Of a DNA stretch of 64,000 nucleotides, positions 9,670 through 19,609 are shown one piece after another. A model generated the notes under the pieces. It was not told where the DNA came from. It saw only the letters and a list, made by a program, of their open reading frames with translations, and made no database searches. Position 1 is the first letter of the stretch. Each line of letters opens with the position of its first letter. The stretch is from Bradyrhizobium canariense (GTDB lineage Bacteria > Pseudomonadota > Alphaproteobacteria > Rhizobiales > Xanthobacteraceae). Both the position numbers and the translations under genes were made by a program. The DNA lies in the NCBI RefSeq assembly GCF_900105125.1, contig NZ_LT629750.1, forward strand, positions 5,483,001 to 5,547,000. Reading direction: 5' to 3'.

Positions 9670-10671
9670 ATGACTTCAGCGAAATACGACGTTCTCGGGA
9701 TCGGCAATGCGATTTTCGACGTGCTCGTGCAGACCGATGAAGGCTTTCTTGCCGCGCACGGCATGACCAAGGGCGGCATGGCGCTGATCGACGAGGCCCG
9801 GGCGGTGTCGATCTACCGGGATATGGGCCCGGCGACGGAGATGTCCGGGGGCTCGGCGGCGAACACCATTGTCGGGATCGCCAATCTGGGCGCCCGTGCC
9901 GCCTATGTCGGCAAGATCAAGGACGACCAGATTGGCCGGCTTTACGCGCATGACATCCGCGCCGCGAACGTGGCTTTCGAGACCAAGCCGGCCTCTGATG
10001 GTCCCGCCACCGGCTGCTCCTACATTCTGGTGACGCCCGACGGCGAGCGCACCATGAACACCTATCTCGGCGCAGCGCAGGAGCTGACGGCCGGGGATAT
10101 CGATCCGGCGCAGGTTTCGGCCGCCGCGATCGTCTATCTCGAGGGTTATCTGTGGGATCCGAAAAGCGCCAAGGAAGCTTTTGTCAAAGCGGCTGATATC
10201 GCGCATGGCGCGGGCCGCCAGGTTGCGCTGACGCTGTCGGATTCGTTTTGCGTCGATCGCTATCGCGACGAGTTTCTCGATCTGATGCGCAAGGGCACCG
10301 TGGATCTGATTTTCGCCAATGAGGCCGAATTGCATTCGCTGTACCAGAGCTCGGATTTCGACACCGCGCTGAAGCAATTGCGCAAGGACACCAAACTCGG
10401 CGTGGTCACCCGCAGCGAGAAGGGCTGTGTCGTGGCATCGGTGGACGGTGTCATCGCTGTGCCGGCGTTTCCGATCAGGAAGATGGTCGACACCACGGGC
10501 GCCGGCGATCTGTTTGCCGCCGGATTTTTGTTCGGCATGGTGCGCAATGCCGGTTTCGAAAATGCCGGAAGGCTCGGCGCGCTGGCGGCCGCCGAAGTGA
10601 TCCAGCACATCGGCGCGCGGCCACAGACTTCGCTGAAAGAACTGGCGCAGCAGAACGGGTTGCCGGTCTAA
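9670..10671 (+). CDS. PfkB-family adenosine kinase
   Basis: 333-aa ribokinase-fold sugar/nucleoside kinase. The N-terminal EMSGGSAANTIVGIANLG motif and C-terminal DTTGAGDLFAAGF (catalytic Asp near residue 280) are PfkB signatures. Overall sequence matches the alphaproteobacterial group annotated as adenosine kinase, which phosphorylates adenosine to AMP; substrate is from family resemblance only. Transcribed away from murJ and convergent with the acyl-CoA synthetase. Confidence 0.85.
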   Translation: MTSAKYDVLGIGNAIFDVLVQTDEGFLAAHGMTKGGMALIDEARAVSIYRDMGPATEMSGGSAANTIVGIANLGARAAYVGKIKDDQIGRLYAHDIRAANVAFETKPASDGPATGCSYILVTPDGERTMNTYLGAAQELTAGDIDPAQVSAAAIVYLEGYLWDPKSAKEAFVKAADIAHGAGRQVALTLSDSFCVDRYRDEFLDLMRKGTVDLIFANEAELHSLYQSSDFDTALKQLRKDTKLGVVTRSEKGCVVASVDGVIAVPAFPIRKMVDTTGAGDLFAAGFLFGMVRNAGFENAGRLGALAAAEVIQHIGARPQTSLKELAQQNGLPV

Positions 10672-10691
10672 ATCAGGCGGCCCAGTTTTCT

Positions 10692-12416
10692 TCAGGCGGT
10701 TTTGGCCGCCTTGAGTCCGAGCTTCGCCTCGACCGTCTCGCGCATCAAAAATTTCTGGATCTTGCCGGTGACGGTCATCGGAAACTCGTCGACGAACTCG
10801 ACGTAGCGCGGGATCTTGTTATGCGCGATCTGTCCATCGCAGAACGCGCGGACCTCGTCGGCGGTCAGCGCCTCGCCAGGGCGCGTTCGGACCCAGGCAC
10901 ACAGCTCCTCGCCATAGCGATCGTCGGCAACGCCGAAAATCTGCACGTCCTGGATTTTTGGATGGCGGTACAGGAATTCCTCGATCTCGCGCGGATAAAG
11001 GTTTTCGCCGCCGCGGATCACCATGTCCTTGATGCGACCGACGATGTTGCAATAGCCCTCATCGTCAATGACGGCGATGTCGCCGGTGTGCATCCAGCCG
11101 CTTGCATCGAGCACATCGGCAGTTTTTTCGGCCTCGTCCCAATAGCCCAGCATGACGCTGTAGCCGCGGGTGCATAATTCGCCCCGTTCGCCGCACGGCA
11201 CCACGCGCCCCTCGAGATCAACGACCTTGACCTCGACATGGGGATGGATGCGCCCGACGGTGGATACGCGACGTTCCAGCGGATCGTCGGTCGCGCTCTG
11301 GAAGCTCACCGGGCTGGTTTCGGTCATGCCATAGGCGATCGTGATGTCGCGCATGTTCATCTTGTCGTTGACGCGCCGCATCACCTCGATCGGGCAGGGA
11401 GCACCGGCCATGATGCCGGTTCGCAGCGACGACAAATCGAATTTGGAAAACTCGGGATGATCGAGTTCGGCAATGAACATGGTCGGTACGCCGTAAAGCG
11501 CAGTGCATTTTTCCTGTTCGATGGTCTGTAGCGTCACCAGCGGATCGAAGCCCTCGCCGGGATAGACCATCGCCGCCCCCAGCGTGACGGCAGCAAGGTT
11601 GCCCATCACCATGCCGAAGCAGTGATAGAGCGGAACCGGAATGCAGATGCGGTCCTGCTCGGTCAGGCGCATCGCGCGCCCGACGAAATAGCCGTTGTTG
11701 AGAATATTGTGGTGCGTCAGCGTGACGCCCTTGGGCGATCCAGTGGTGCCGCTGGTGAACTGAATGTTGACGGGGTCGTCGAATTGCAGCGTGGCGCCGA
11801 GTGCCGCCAGCGTGGCGCTGTGGCGAGCGCCGCCCATGCGCGTGACGTCCTCGAACGGAATGGTGCCGGGACAGGCCGGGCCGCCGATCTGGATCACCGC
11901 GCGCAGCTGCGGCAACCGCGCCGCATGCAGATCGCCCGGAGCGGATGTCACCAGTTCCGGCAGAAGCGTGTTCAGCATGCCCATGTAATTGCTGGTCTTG
12001 AACGCCGTCGCGGTGACGATCGCGGCGCAGCCGACCTTGGCAAGGGCGAATTCCAGCTCGCTCAGACGATAGGCCGGGTTGATCGTCACGAGAATGAGCC
12101 CGGCTTTCGCGGCGGCAAACTGTGTCAGCGTCCATTCCGGCCGGTTCAGCGACCAGACGCCGATCCGTGCGCCGCGTTCGAGGCCAAGTGCGAGAAAGCC
12201 AGCAGCCAACGCATCCACCCGCTCCGCCAACTCTCTCCAGCTCCATCTGACGTCGTGGCTTGGCGCGACCAATGCATCGCGATCGGCCCAGCGCCGGGCG
12301 GCCAGATCGAGGCTGCGCCCGATGGTATCGCCCAGCAGCGGTGCATCGGAGATCCCGCAAACATAGCTATCTGCTTTTTCGGTCAAACCTGTTTCTCCAT
12401 GCGTCGAAGCCTGCAT
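10692..12416 (-). CDS. AMP-binding fatty acyl-CoA synthetase
   Basis: 574-aa adenylate-forming enzyme that activates a carboxylic acid to its CoA thioester. The P-loop motif [20 protein letters not shown], the YGMTETSP motif, the [13 protein letters not shown] motif and C-terminal [13 protein letters not shown] with the catalytic Lys are all present. It most resembles medium/long-chain fatty-acid CoA ligases of the FadD/Acs family; exact chain length is not readable. Convergent with adenosine kinase and downstream of the serine hydrolase on the same strand, separated by a strong hairpin. Confidence 0.88.
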   Translation of the reverse strand: MQASTHGETGLTEKADSYVCGISDAPLLGDTIGRSLDLAARRWADRDALVAPSHDVRWSWRELAERVDALAAGFLALGLERGARIGVWSLNRPEWTLTQFAAAKAGLILVTINPAYRLSELEFALAKVGCAAIVTATAFKTSNYMGMLNTLLPELVTSAPGDLHAARLPQLRAVIQIGGPACPGTIPFEDVTRMGGARHSATLAALGATLQFDDPVNIQFTSGTTGSPKGVTLTHHNILNNGYFVGRAMRLTEQDRICIPVPLYHCFGMVMGNLAAVTLGAAMVYPGEGFDPLVTLQTIEQEKCTALYGVPTMFIAELDHPEFSKFDLSSLRTGIMAGAPCPIEVMRRVNDKMNMRDITIAYGMTETSPVSFQSATDDPLERRVSTVGRIHPHVEVKVVDLEGRVVPCGERGELCTRGYSVMLGYWDEAEKTADVLDASGWMHTGDIAVIDDEGYCNIVGRIKDMVIRGGENLYPREIEEFLYRHPKIQDVQIFGVADDRYGEELCAWVRTRPGEALTADEVRAFCDGQIAHNKIPRYVEFVDEFPMTVTGKIQKFLMRETVEAKLGLKAAKTA

Positions 12417-12456
12417 GCTGGAAATATCGCACGGAAGAAGATCTTTGGTGGAGTCA

Positions 12457-12491
12457 TTTCCCGGCGCGATCGTTTTGACCGCGCCGGGAAA
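12457..12491 (-). terminator. Strong hairpin between serine hydrolase and acyl-CoA synthetase genes
   Basis: TTTCCCGGCGCG (12457-12468) and CGCGCCGGGAAA (12480-12491) form a perfect 12-bp stem with an 11-base loop, ten bases past the serine hydrolase stop at 12501. There is no run of U after it, so it may be an mRNA-stabilising or Rho-assisted end rather than a classical intrinsic terminator. Confidence 0.55.
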
Positions 12492-12500
12492 GTAAAGCGC

Positions 12501-13688
12501 TTAGGCCGCCTTCTGCGCCGCGTCGAGCCCGGCATAGACGCCGCGCTCGAAGCCTGCGAAAGATTCCAGGCACTTCTTGTCCGCGAACGGCAAGACCTGC
12601 ATCAGGATCACGCCGGTCACATCGCGCGAGGGGTCGATCCAGTAATAGGTGTTGGCGAGACCGGCCCAGGCGAGGCTGCCGGGGCTGCGGCCCTCCGGCG
12701 TCTTGGCGGTGTTGATCAGGAAGCTCAACCCCCATTTCTTCTCCATGTCCGGATAGAGATCGACGTCGTTGGTGGCAAACGCGACCGCCGAATTCATCCT
12801 GGTCATGTTGAGTTCGCCGATGTGGTTCTGTCCCATCAGCGCGACGGTTTCTGGCTTAAGCACCTGATTGCCGCTGCCGCGGCCCTTGCTGAGGATCATC
12901 TGGGTGAACTTGATATAATCGCCCGCGGTGCCATAGAGCCCGCCACCACCCATGTGGAATTCCGGATCCTGCTCGAGCTCGAAGGGAATCGTCGCCAGTG
13001 AACCGTCCTCGTTGCGCTGATGCATGGCGACGAGGCGCTTGCGTTGGGCCTCGCCGATCTTGAAACCGGTGTCGCTCATGCCGAGCGGCTTGAACAGGTG
13101 GTCGCGCAAATAGGCATCCAGCCGCTTGCCGCTCGCGGCCTCGATCGCCTTGCCGACGAAGTCGATATTGGTGCCGTATTCCCACCGCGTGCCGGGATCG
13201 GTCATCAGCGGGGTCTTCAGCGCATCGTTCTTGCAGGTGGTGACGGCCGGCAGCCCGGTTTTTTCCAGATATTGCACCATGTCGCCGTTCCACATGTTGT
13301 AGGCGAAGCCGGCGGTATGGGTCATCAGGTGGCGCAGCGTAATCGCCTTTTTCGCAGGCCGAAGTTTCGGCTCGCCTTTGGCGTCAAACCCTTCGAGCAC
13401 CTGCGGCGCAGCGAGATCGGGCAGCACCTTGCCGATCGGCTCATCGAGCGAAAGCTTGCCTTGCTCCACGAGCTGCATGCCTGCCGCCGAGGTGATGGCC
13501 TTGGTCATCGAGGCGATCCAGAACACGCTGTCCGGCGTCATCGCATCGTCCTTGGACAGGTCGCGCTTGCCGAACGCACCCTGATAAATCACTTCCTTCC
13601 CCGTCGCGGCCATGGCGACCACGCCTGGAATTTCCTTGGCGTCGGATTTCTGACGCAGCAGCTGATCGATCTGCGATTTGCTTTGCAT
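12501..13688 (-). CDS. Serine hydrolase, beta-lactamase/esterase (class C) fold
   Basis: 395-aa protein of the PF00144 beta-lactamase family. The nucleophile motif SMTK lies at residues 60-63 (WIASMTKAITSAA), and YGTN further on may supply the catalytic Tyr. No signal peptide is evident at the N terminus (MQSKSQIDQLLRQ), so it is probably cytoplasmic and closer to EstB-type esterases than to a resistance beta-lactamase. Substrate unknown. The start is the ATG at 13688, after GGAGG. Confidence 0.83.
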   Translation of the reverse strand: MQSKSQIDQLLRQKSDAKEIPGVVAMAATGKEVIYQGAFGKRDLSKDDAMTPDSVFWIASMTKAITSAAGMQLVEQGKLSLDEPIGKVLPDLAAPQVLEGFDAKGEPKLRPAKKAITLRHLMTHTAGFAYNMWNGDMVQYLEKTGLPAVTTCKNDALKTPLMTDPGTRWEYGTNIDFVGKAIEAASGKRLDAYLRDHLFKPLGMSDTGFKIGEAQRKRLVAMHQRNEDGSLATIPFELEQDPEFHMGGGGLYGTAGDYIKFTQMILSKGRGSGNQVLKPETVALMGQNHIGELNMTRMNSAVAFATNDVDLYPDMEKKWGLSFLINTAKTPEGRSPGSLAWAGLANTYYWIDPSRDVTGVILMQVLPFADKKCLESFAGFERGVYAGLDAAQKAA

Positions 13689-14026
13689 GGGGGCTCCTCC
13701 CTATTTATTTTTAAAGTCGCCGATCTTCCTCCCGGTCGCCGCGCCTCGCAAGGCCGGGCGGCATGTTGCCGCTGTGGTCGCGATCTCGTGATCGCCGCTT
13801 GCGTAGCAGCCGCCATGCAGGGCCGAAGCCCGCAGGCGGTATAATTTGCGGTGAATTGGCACGCCGGACAGGTGACCAAAAGGTCCACCGGAGCTATGCT
13901 CGTTCCAGCGTTAATGCTAACGCGATTTTTAATTGTAAGGTATTCAGATTTCGGCGCAAATAGACTTCGTCAAACCTTGAAATTCTATCAAATGATTAGC
14001 AGTTTTCGAGATTGCAGGAGCTTTAA
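13689..14026. other. Intergenic stretch upstream of the serine hydrolase and small unknown gene
   Basis: This 338-bp divergent gap holds no convincing gene. Its right half (about 13915-14020) is noticeably AT-rich and should carry the promoter of the 106-aa gene, whose ATG follows AGGAG at about 14014-14019. Left of 13860 it is GC-rich with no clear motif. Confidence 0.5.
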
Positions 14027-14347
14027 ATGATTTCAACCTGGAGCGAATGGAAGCGGTATCCTCGCGCCGAGCGTGGCGAGAACATCGAGGCGCCGATCAG
14101 CCCGGGCATCTATGAAGTGCGTTTTGCCGGAACCGGCGCGCTGCACTCATTTGGTGCAGTTGACAATGTCGCGCAGGCCCTGGCGATGCTGACGGTGTCG
14201 ACAAAATCATGGTTCGGGCGACGCGAACCGGCTGCAACGCCAGACCTCGAATATCGCACCTGTGCAACCTCTTCCAAAGCGGATGCCAAGGCTGCGGCGG
14301 AGCGCATGATCGGCCGCCGCGAAACCTATATGAGCGGCGCGGCCTGA
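14027..14347 (+). CDS. Conserved hypothetical protein, 106 aa
   Basis: Small soluble protein of unknown function. It begins MISTWSEWKRYP, has a central IYEVRFAGTGALHSFG strand-turn segment, and ends in a Lys/Ala/Arg-rich helix (ADAKAAAERMIGRRE). No cysteines, signal peptide or membrane segment. The start is supported by a good Shine-Dalgarno (GCAGGAG). The GIYEVR pattern is reminiscent of a small beta-fold seen in phage/rhizobial hypothetical proteins, but I do not assign a family. Confidence 0.6.
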   Translation: MISTWSEWKRYPRAERGENIEAPISPGIYEVRFAGTGALHSFGAVDNVAQALAMLTVSTKSWFGRREPAATPDLEYRTCATSSKADAKAAAERMIGRRETYMSGAA

Positions 14348-14465
14348 CGGAGCGGCCATCACAGCTCTCAAAATTGGTTGAAGCAGCCGGTCGTTTGCGG
14401 CCAGTGTTATGCGGCCCATTTAGGCCTATACTCCTGGTCAATACCAAAAGCCCAGGAGTGACGCC

Positions 14466-15962
14466 ATGACCCCGACTGCTGCCGCACGTGCTTCCCAATC
14501 CTCCACGCCGTCGCTGCGCGACCGCCTGAAAGATCCCTCGCTGCTGCGCGACCGTTGCTACATTGACGGCGCCTGGACCGGCACGCCGGCCAATCCCGTG
14601 ACCAATCCGGTCAATGGGGTGGAACTGGCGAAGGTGCCGAAAATGAGCACGGCGGAAGCGACGCAAGCCGTGGAAGCCGCCGAGCGTGCCTTTCCGGCGT
14701 GGGCGAAACTCACCGCCAAGCAACGCTCCAACATCTTGCGCAAATGGTTCGATTTGATTGTCGCCAATCGCGAGGATCTGGCGCTGATCCTCACCTCCGA
14801 GCAGGGCAAGCCGCTCGCGGAAGCACTCGGCGAAGTCGATATCGGCGGCGCCTATGTCGAGTTCTTTGCCGAAGAAGCCCGCCGCGTCTATGGCGAAACC
14901 ATTCCGACACAACGGCCGGACGCGCGGCTGCTGGCGATCAAGCAGCCGATCGGCGTCTGCGGCGCCATCACGCCGTGGAATTTCCCGGCCTCGATGATCA
15001 CCCGCAAAGTATCGCCGGCGCTCGCCGCCGGCTGCACCGTTGTTCTGAAACCCGCCAATGAGACGCCGCTCACGGCGCTGGCGCTGGTGGGGCTGGCGGA
15101 GAAGGCGGGCGTGCCCAAGGGCGTGTTCAATATCCTCACCGGCAATTCGTCGGCGATCGGCAAGGTGCTGTGCGAACATCCCGCGGTGCGTTTTGTAGGT
15201 TTCACCGGATCGACCGAAGTTGGCAAGATTCTGTATCAGCAGGCAGCCGTCGGGGTGAAGAAGCTCGGACTTGAGCTCGGCGGCAACGCGCCGTTCGTGG
15301 TGTTCGATGACGCCGATATCGATGCGGCGGTCGAAGGCGCGATGGTCTCGAAATACCGCAACATGGGCCAGACCTGCGTCTGCGCCAACCGCCTCTATGC
15401 CCAGGACAAGATCTACGACGAGTTCGTGGAGAAGCTTTCGAAGAAAGTCGCGGCGATGAAGATCGGCGACGGCACCGAAGCCGGCGTCACGCAGGGGCCG
15501 CTGATCAACATGGAAGCGGTCGACAAGGTCGAGAAGCATATTGCCGATGCGGTCAAGGGCGGCGCCAAGATCGTCACCGGCGGAAAACGTCACTCACTCG
15601 GCGGCAGCTTCTTCGAGCCGACGGTGCTGGCCAACGTCAGGCCCGACGCGCTGGTCGCGCATGAGGAAACCTTCGGTCCGCTGGCGCCGGTGTTCCGCTT
15701 CAAGGACGAAGCCGAGGTGATCGCGTTGTGCAATAATTCGCCGTTCGGCCTCGCTTCGTATTTTTATTCGCGCGACCTTGGCCGGGTCTGGCGGGTGGCG
15801 GAAGCGTTGGAATCCGGCATGGTCGGCGTCAACACCGGCCTGATCACGACCGAAGTTGCGCCATTCGGCGGGGTCAAGGAAAGCGGCCTCGGCCGCGAAG
15901 GCTCGCATCACGGCATGGAAGAATATGTCGAGATCAAATACGTGATGATGGCAGGCGTTTAA
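14466..15962 (+). CDS. gabD: NAD(P)-dependent succinate-semialdehyde dehydrogenase
   Basis: 498-aa aldehyde dehydrogenase oxidising succinate semialdehyde to succinate in GABA breakdown. Motifs: PWNFPASMITRK (cofactor binding), LELGGNAPFVVFDDAD with the general-base Glu, and NMGQTCVCANR with the nucleophilic Cys followed by a second Cys as in GabD. The ATG is preceded by CCAGGAG. There is no neighbouring gabT, so the pathway partner must be elsewhere. Substrate assignment is by strong resemblance to GabD rather than proof. Confidence 0.9.
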   Translation: MTPTAAARASQSSTPSLRDRLKDPSLLRDRCYIDGAWTGTPANPVTNPVNGVELAKVPKMSTAEATQAVEAAERAFPAWAKLTAKQRSNILRKWFDLIVANREDLALILTSEQGKPLAEALGEVDIGGAYVEFFAEEARRVYGETIPTQRPDARLLAIKQPIGVCGAITPWNFPASMITRKVSPALAAGCTVVLKPANETPLTALALVGLAEKAGVPKGVFNILTGNSSAIGKVLCEHPAVRFVGFTGSTEVGKILYQQAAVGVKKLGLELGGNAPFVVFDDADIDAAVEGAMVSKYRNMGQTCVCANRLYAQDKIYDEFVEKLSKKVAAMKIGDGTEAGVTQGPLINMEAVDKVEKHIADAVKGGAKIVTGGKRHSLGGSFFEPTVLANVRPDALVAHEETFGPLAPVFRFKDEAEVIALCNNSPFGLASYFYSRDLGRVWRVAEALESGMVGVNTGLITTEVAPFGGVKESGLGREGSHHGMEEYVEIKYVMMAGV

Positions 15963-16085
15963 GCGACCTCAACCGCGGTCTTGAAGAATAGCAGGAGGAG
16001 CAGCAGCGCTCATGCGCTGCATGCTTTTCCTGGAATGGACAGTGTTTCGCCCGTCGGAAGTTTGCCGATGCGGACCCTCGAGTAT

Positions 16086-16928
16086 TCAGCCCTGAGGTCC
16101 CATCAGCCGCTGAGCGCGCTCTGCACACAGGATATGGTGATGGAGGTTGGCTATCCATTGCCGGCCCGCGGCCGTCATATTCAAATACTTCATCCCGTCT
16201 TCGAGATGCATCGAAACGCTGTTCCAGAAGAAGGCCGGATATTTTTCGATGATGTCGGCGGGCGATGAATACTCGAGCTGCCGATTCATGCCGGTCTCTT
16301 CAAATTCGTAGTAAAGCGCGTTTGCCTTCCGCGCGTAGAGCGGATCGCCAAGCTGGCCTATGAAATCGGCGGCCTGGACCAGTTTAGGCTCGAGGTCGCC
16401 TGGTTCCTCCGGGTTTTGCGGGACTGGAAAGCGCGTCATCTCGATGGCATCCGCGACACGCGCCGCGTCAATCGTCGGTGAGTTTCCAAGCCGTTCAAAC
16501 ACGAACAATTTTGACCGATCGACGTGATACGGCATCAGGGCTGCATCGGATGCGCCGCGGGGAAGCGTGATTTTCTTCCCGTTGCCATCAACAATAAATT
16601 CAGTTTCGGTGTCGCCGCTCAGCACACCGCGCACGTAGCCAATATCGTGCAGCAAGCAGGCAACGATCAGATGGCTATAGTCGGCGGGTTCTATTCGTCG
16701 GGACACCATCATTCCCTGTAGAATGTCGCGCCCGACCATCGTGACCTGCAACGTATGCTCGTAGTTGTGGTAAAGAGCGTCGCTCCCGGCCAAGCACTCG
16801 ATCGTGCTCCGTGCCGCTGAACCCAGCCGCTCCGCGACATCATCATGCGCCGAGCCAAAGATACGCCGAAAGTCCTTGGTTAAAAAATTGCCGAGCTTGT
16901 TTGCCGCAATGGCTGTGATTGTTTTCAC
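16086..16928 (-). CDS. HD-domain metal-dependent phosphohydrolase
   Basis: 280-aa single-domain protein with the HD metal-binding pattern: YHNYEHTLQV supplies the first His residues and CLLHDIGYVRG the His-Asp pair. Family members cleave nucleotides or other phosphoesters; substrate cannot be deduced. A second region (DLEPKLVQAADFIGQLGDP) provides the distal Asp expected of the fold. No regulatory domain is attached. It ends just past the gabD region, convergent with it. Confidence 0.8.
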   Translation of the reverse strand: MKTITAIAANKLGNFLTKDFRRIFGSAHDDVAERLGSAARSTIECLAGSDALYHNYEHTLQVTMVGRDILQGMMVSRRIEPADYSHLIVACLLHDIGYVRGVLSGDTETEFIVDGNGKKITLPRGASDAALMPYHVDRSKLFVFERLGNSPTIDAARVADAIEMTRFPVPQNPEEPGDLEPKLVQAADFIGQLGDPLYARKANALYYEFEETGMNRQLEYSSPADIIEKYPAFFWNSVSMHLEDGMKYLNMTAAGRQWIANLHHHILCAERAQRLMGPQG

Positions 16929-17268
16929 TCCCGTCCTCCGAATGATCGTGGATCTTTTCGAAGTTCATTGCAGCAGAGACGCCTTTATCAGCGATGAGTT
17001 GACGGAGCTGGCTCCGGCTGCCGTATTTTCTTGAGAAGTGACGCCCTCGGCTGGTCCATTAGAGATGGCCCTACCTAACGCTTGAGGAACACCTTGATCC
17101 AGCTGCACACGCGCAGCGGGACATGCCGAATAGCGTCGCGGTGTTGTTGCCAGTTCAGAACCTTCGTCACGTACGCTACCACCATTCCAGGTCCCGTGCA
17201 TCTGATGCAAACGCATGAAAGCGCTGAACTGATGCGCCGCCGTCGGCAATGTCGAAGGCTGACGGAAT
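16929..17268. other. Intergenic stretch between the HD gene and the SulP gene
   Basis: A 340-bp gap lying upstream of the HD gene and downstream of the SulP gene (both minus strand). I see no recognisable protein, RNA or repeat in it. The part just above 16928 should hold the HD gene promoter. Confidence 0.45.
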
Positions 17269-19467
17269 CTATCTTCGCAGCACAGCAATCGTGCGGTTGG
17301 CAAAGCTCAGCCGCTCAGCCATGACCGAGACGAAATAGGTCAACAGCTTGTGGCCGAGCGCGGGATCGTCGGCCATGATGGCCTCGAATTGATCCGCGCC
17401 CAGCACATAAAGGGTGCTCGCGACCTCGGCCTGGATTGTTGCACTGCGCGGAGCCCGCGAGACCAGGCCCATTTCCCCAATTGTCGTGTAACGGCCGAGG
17501 CTTCGTACCCGCGTGGTGCGGTCCCCGTCCGCCGGAACCAGGACGCCGACACGCCCATCCAGAATGAAATGCATGGAATCGGCGGCCTCGCCGGCGCGAA
17601 CGATGGTCTCGCCGGCATCGACTTCAAGGCGCTGGCAGCGGCGGATCAATTCGGCGGCGTTGCCTTCGGTTTCGAAGAGTCGGACGAACCAGTCGCGCAG
17701 GCTGGCTTCTTCCTGCTCAAGGCCCTGATGCTGCGCAATGACCTCGTTCTCACACCATTCCAGCGCATGATCGAGTTCGGCCACGAGACCGACGTCATGG
17801 GAGATGAACTCGCTCGATCGCAATGCCTTCTCGGCGGCCGGCGGAAGGTGGGTCAGCACCAGCTTGACGCCGCGGTCATGGGCGGTGCGCTTGATCTGGG
17901 CGAAACTGTAAGCGGCCGAGGAATCGATGCCGGTGACAAGCTTGAAGTCGAACACCAGAAACCGGCATTCCGGATGTTGCTGCAATAGCGCCTTGACGTG
18001 CTGGTAAAGCCGGTTGGCCGAACCGAAGAACAGATAGCTCTGCAGGTTCAGGCCCTGGATGGTGCGGCCGTGCGTGGCAAGCACCGCCTGATCATCATGC
18101 GAACGATCGAGCGAACTGCGATATTCCGAGCCGTCGAAACTGTATTTGATGGAATCGATGCGCGCCGCGCTCAGCGCAAACGTTGCGCAACCGATCACGA
18201 CGCCGATCAGGATACCGGCGATGAAGCCCCATTGCACGATGATCACGATGATCGCCAACAGCGACAGATATTCGGAAATCGAAAGCCGTCGCCGCGACTG
18301 GATAATCCATTTGTGAAGCTGGTCCGCGCCCAGATAGATCAGCAGCCCGCCGAGAACGAACTTCGGCATGTAGCCGAGCAGCATGGGCGCAACGGCCAGC
18401 ATCAGCAAGGAAATCGCGGCCGCGGTCAGGCCGGAGAGGCGCCCGCTGCCTCCGCTGTTGAAATTAAGCACGGAGCGGCTGACCGAAATACAGCCGGTGT
18501 AGCCTCCAAATGTCCCCGACAGCATGTTGGCGAGGCCGGTGACGTTCAATTCCCGTTCGAGATTGGCTTCGCGATGGACTGCGACTTCGATACCGGTGGT
18601 GTTGAACAGCGTAGTCGACGCCGTCACGAAAATCACGGCGATCAAATTGCCGGCGACATCCGGCAGCGCGTACCAGGGATAATGGCTGATCTGCTGCGCG
18701 TTCCACGGCAACATGAACGAGACGTGCGGCGGAGGTTGAAAGGTCCAGCCTGACGCCTGTGCCGTAGCCAGCGAGATGCCGGCCAGCCAGAACGCGACGT
18801 GGGCCGCGATGACGCCGCCGATCAGAATCGCCGGCAACCCTAGCGGAGTGCGGGAGCGATGCCATGTCAGATAGAGCACGAGCGCCATCGCGCAGGCCGC
18901 GGCCAATTCAGACAGCGTCAGGACATTTGCGAACCGATCGAGCGTCGTCAATTGAACGCGGAAGCCCGTGATGACTCTGATGGCGCCGAGCAGGATCAGG
19001 CAGCCGGTCGCGCCGAGGAAGCCGCCGACCACAGGGTAGGGCACATAGCGGATCGCGCGGCCCATCCGCGTCATCCCGAAGCCGCAAAGCATGATTCCCG
19101 TAGCGATGCTGGCGAGGCCAAAGGTGATGAGGACCGGCCCAAGTACGGAAGCCGCAGGATCGGTCGCCGCCATCCGTTCGACCAGCGAGGATGCCAATAT
19201 TCCGGTCATCGCCGCGGTAGAGGTGTCGGGAGCGCCGATGGCGAACGGCAACGAGCTTCCGAGCGCAATCACCAGGCCAAGGACAGCCGATGAAATAAAG
19301 GTGGCGGCGACGCCGTAAGACAGGCTCGGCGCCAAGGGCCCGGCGAAGATCAAGAGCGAGTAGGACAACCCGAAGGTGATGGTCAGAACGCTGGCGGCGC
19401 CGCCACCGAGAATGTCGACAAGCGCCGTGCGCAGCTTCAGACCGAGACTAACGGATTGGCTAACCAC
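17269..19467 (-). CDS. SulP-family anion transporter with STAS and cyclic-nucleotide-binding domains
   Basis: 732-aa inner-membrane protein. The first about 420 residues are hydrophobic SulP transporter helices (N-terminal ILGGGAASVLTITFGLSYSLL). Residues about 450-560 form a STAS domain (FLVFDFKLVTGIDSSAAYSF, with the Asp-Ser-Ser loop). Residues about 600-720 form a cNMP-binding domain whose phosphate-binding cassette GEMGLVSRAPRSATI retains the key Glu and Arg. The architecture suggests sulfate/bicarbonate-type anion transport gated by cAMP or cGMP. Substrate is unknown. Confidence 0.87.
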   Translation of the reverse strand: MVSQSVSLGLKLRTALVDILGGGAASVLTITFGLSYSLLIFAGPLAPSLSYGVAATFISSAVLGLVIALGSSLPFAIGAPDTSTAAMTGILASSLVERMAATDPAASVLGPVLITFGLASIATGIMLCGFGMTRMGRAIRYVPYPVVGGFLGATGCLILLGAIRVITGFRVQLTTLDRFANVLTLSELAAACAMALVLYLTWHRSRTPLGLPAILIGGVIAAHVAFWLAGISLATAQASGWTFQPPPHVSFMLPWNAQQISHYPWYALPDVAGNLIAVIFVTASTTLFNTTGIEVAVHREANLERELNVTGLANMLSGTFGGYTGCISVSRSVLNFNSGGSGRLSGLTAAAISLLMLAVAPMLLGYMPKFVLGGLLIYLGADQLHKWIIQSRRRLSISEYLSLLAIIVIIVQWGFIAGILIGVVIGCATFALSAARIDSIKYSFDGSEYRSSLDRSHDDQAVLATHGRTIQGLNLQSYLFFGSANRLYQHVKALLQQHPECRFLVFDFKLVTGIDSSAAYSFAQIKRTAHDRGVKLVLTHLPPAAEKALRSSEFISHDVGLVAELDHALEWCENEVIAQHQGLEQEEASLRDWFVRLFETEGNAAELIRRCQRLEVDAGETIVRAGEAADSMHFILDGRVGVLVPADGDRTTRVRSLGRYTTIGEMGLVSRAPRSATIQAEVASTLYVLGADQFEAIMADDPALGHKLLTYFVSVMAERLSFANRTIAVLRR

Positions 19468-19609
19468 GCGTGCATTTGCCCCTGACTTCCACCGTCACTG
19501 GTAGACGACTGCAACGCGCGAGGAAAACATATTTTTATGACATTGCCGAAGCGCAATAGAACCCGCGTTTGGCGCTCCGGAACCGGGATGTCGGAAGAGG
19601 CTTTGAGGC

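Noticed and set aside
11622..13001. 459-codon plus-strand frame opposite the acyl-CoA synthetase and serine hydrolase
   Set aside because: Spans two clear genes on the other strand and shows no conserved motif.
14097..15593. 498-codon minus-strand frame opposite gabD
   Set aside because: Mirror of the clear aldehyde dehydrogenase gene; composition is Arg/His-rich shadow sequence.
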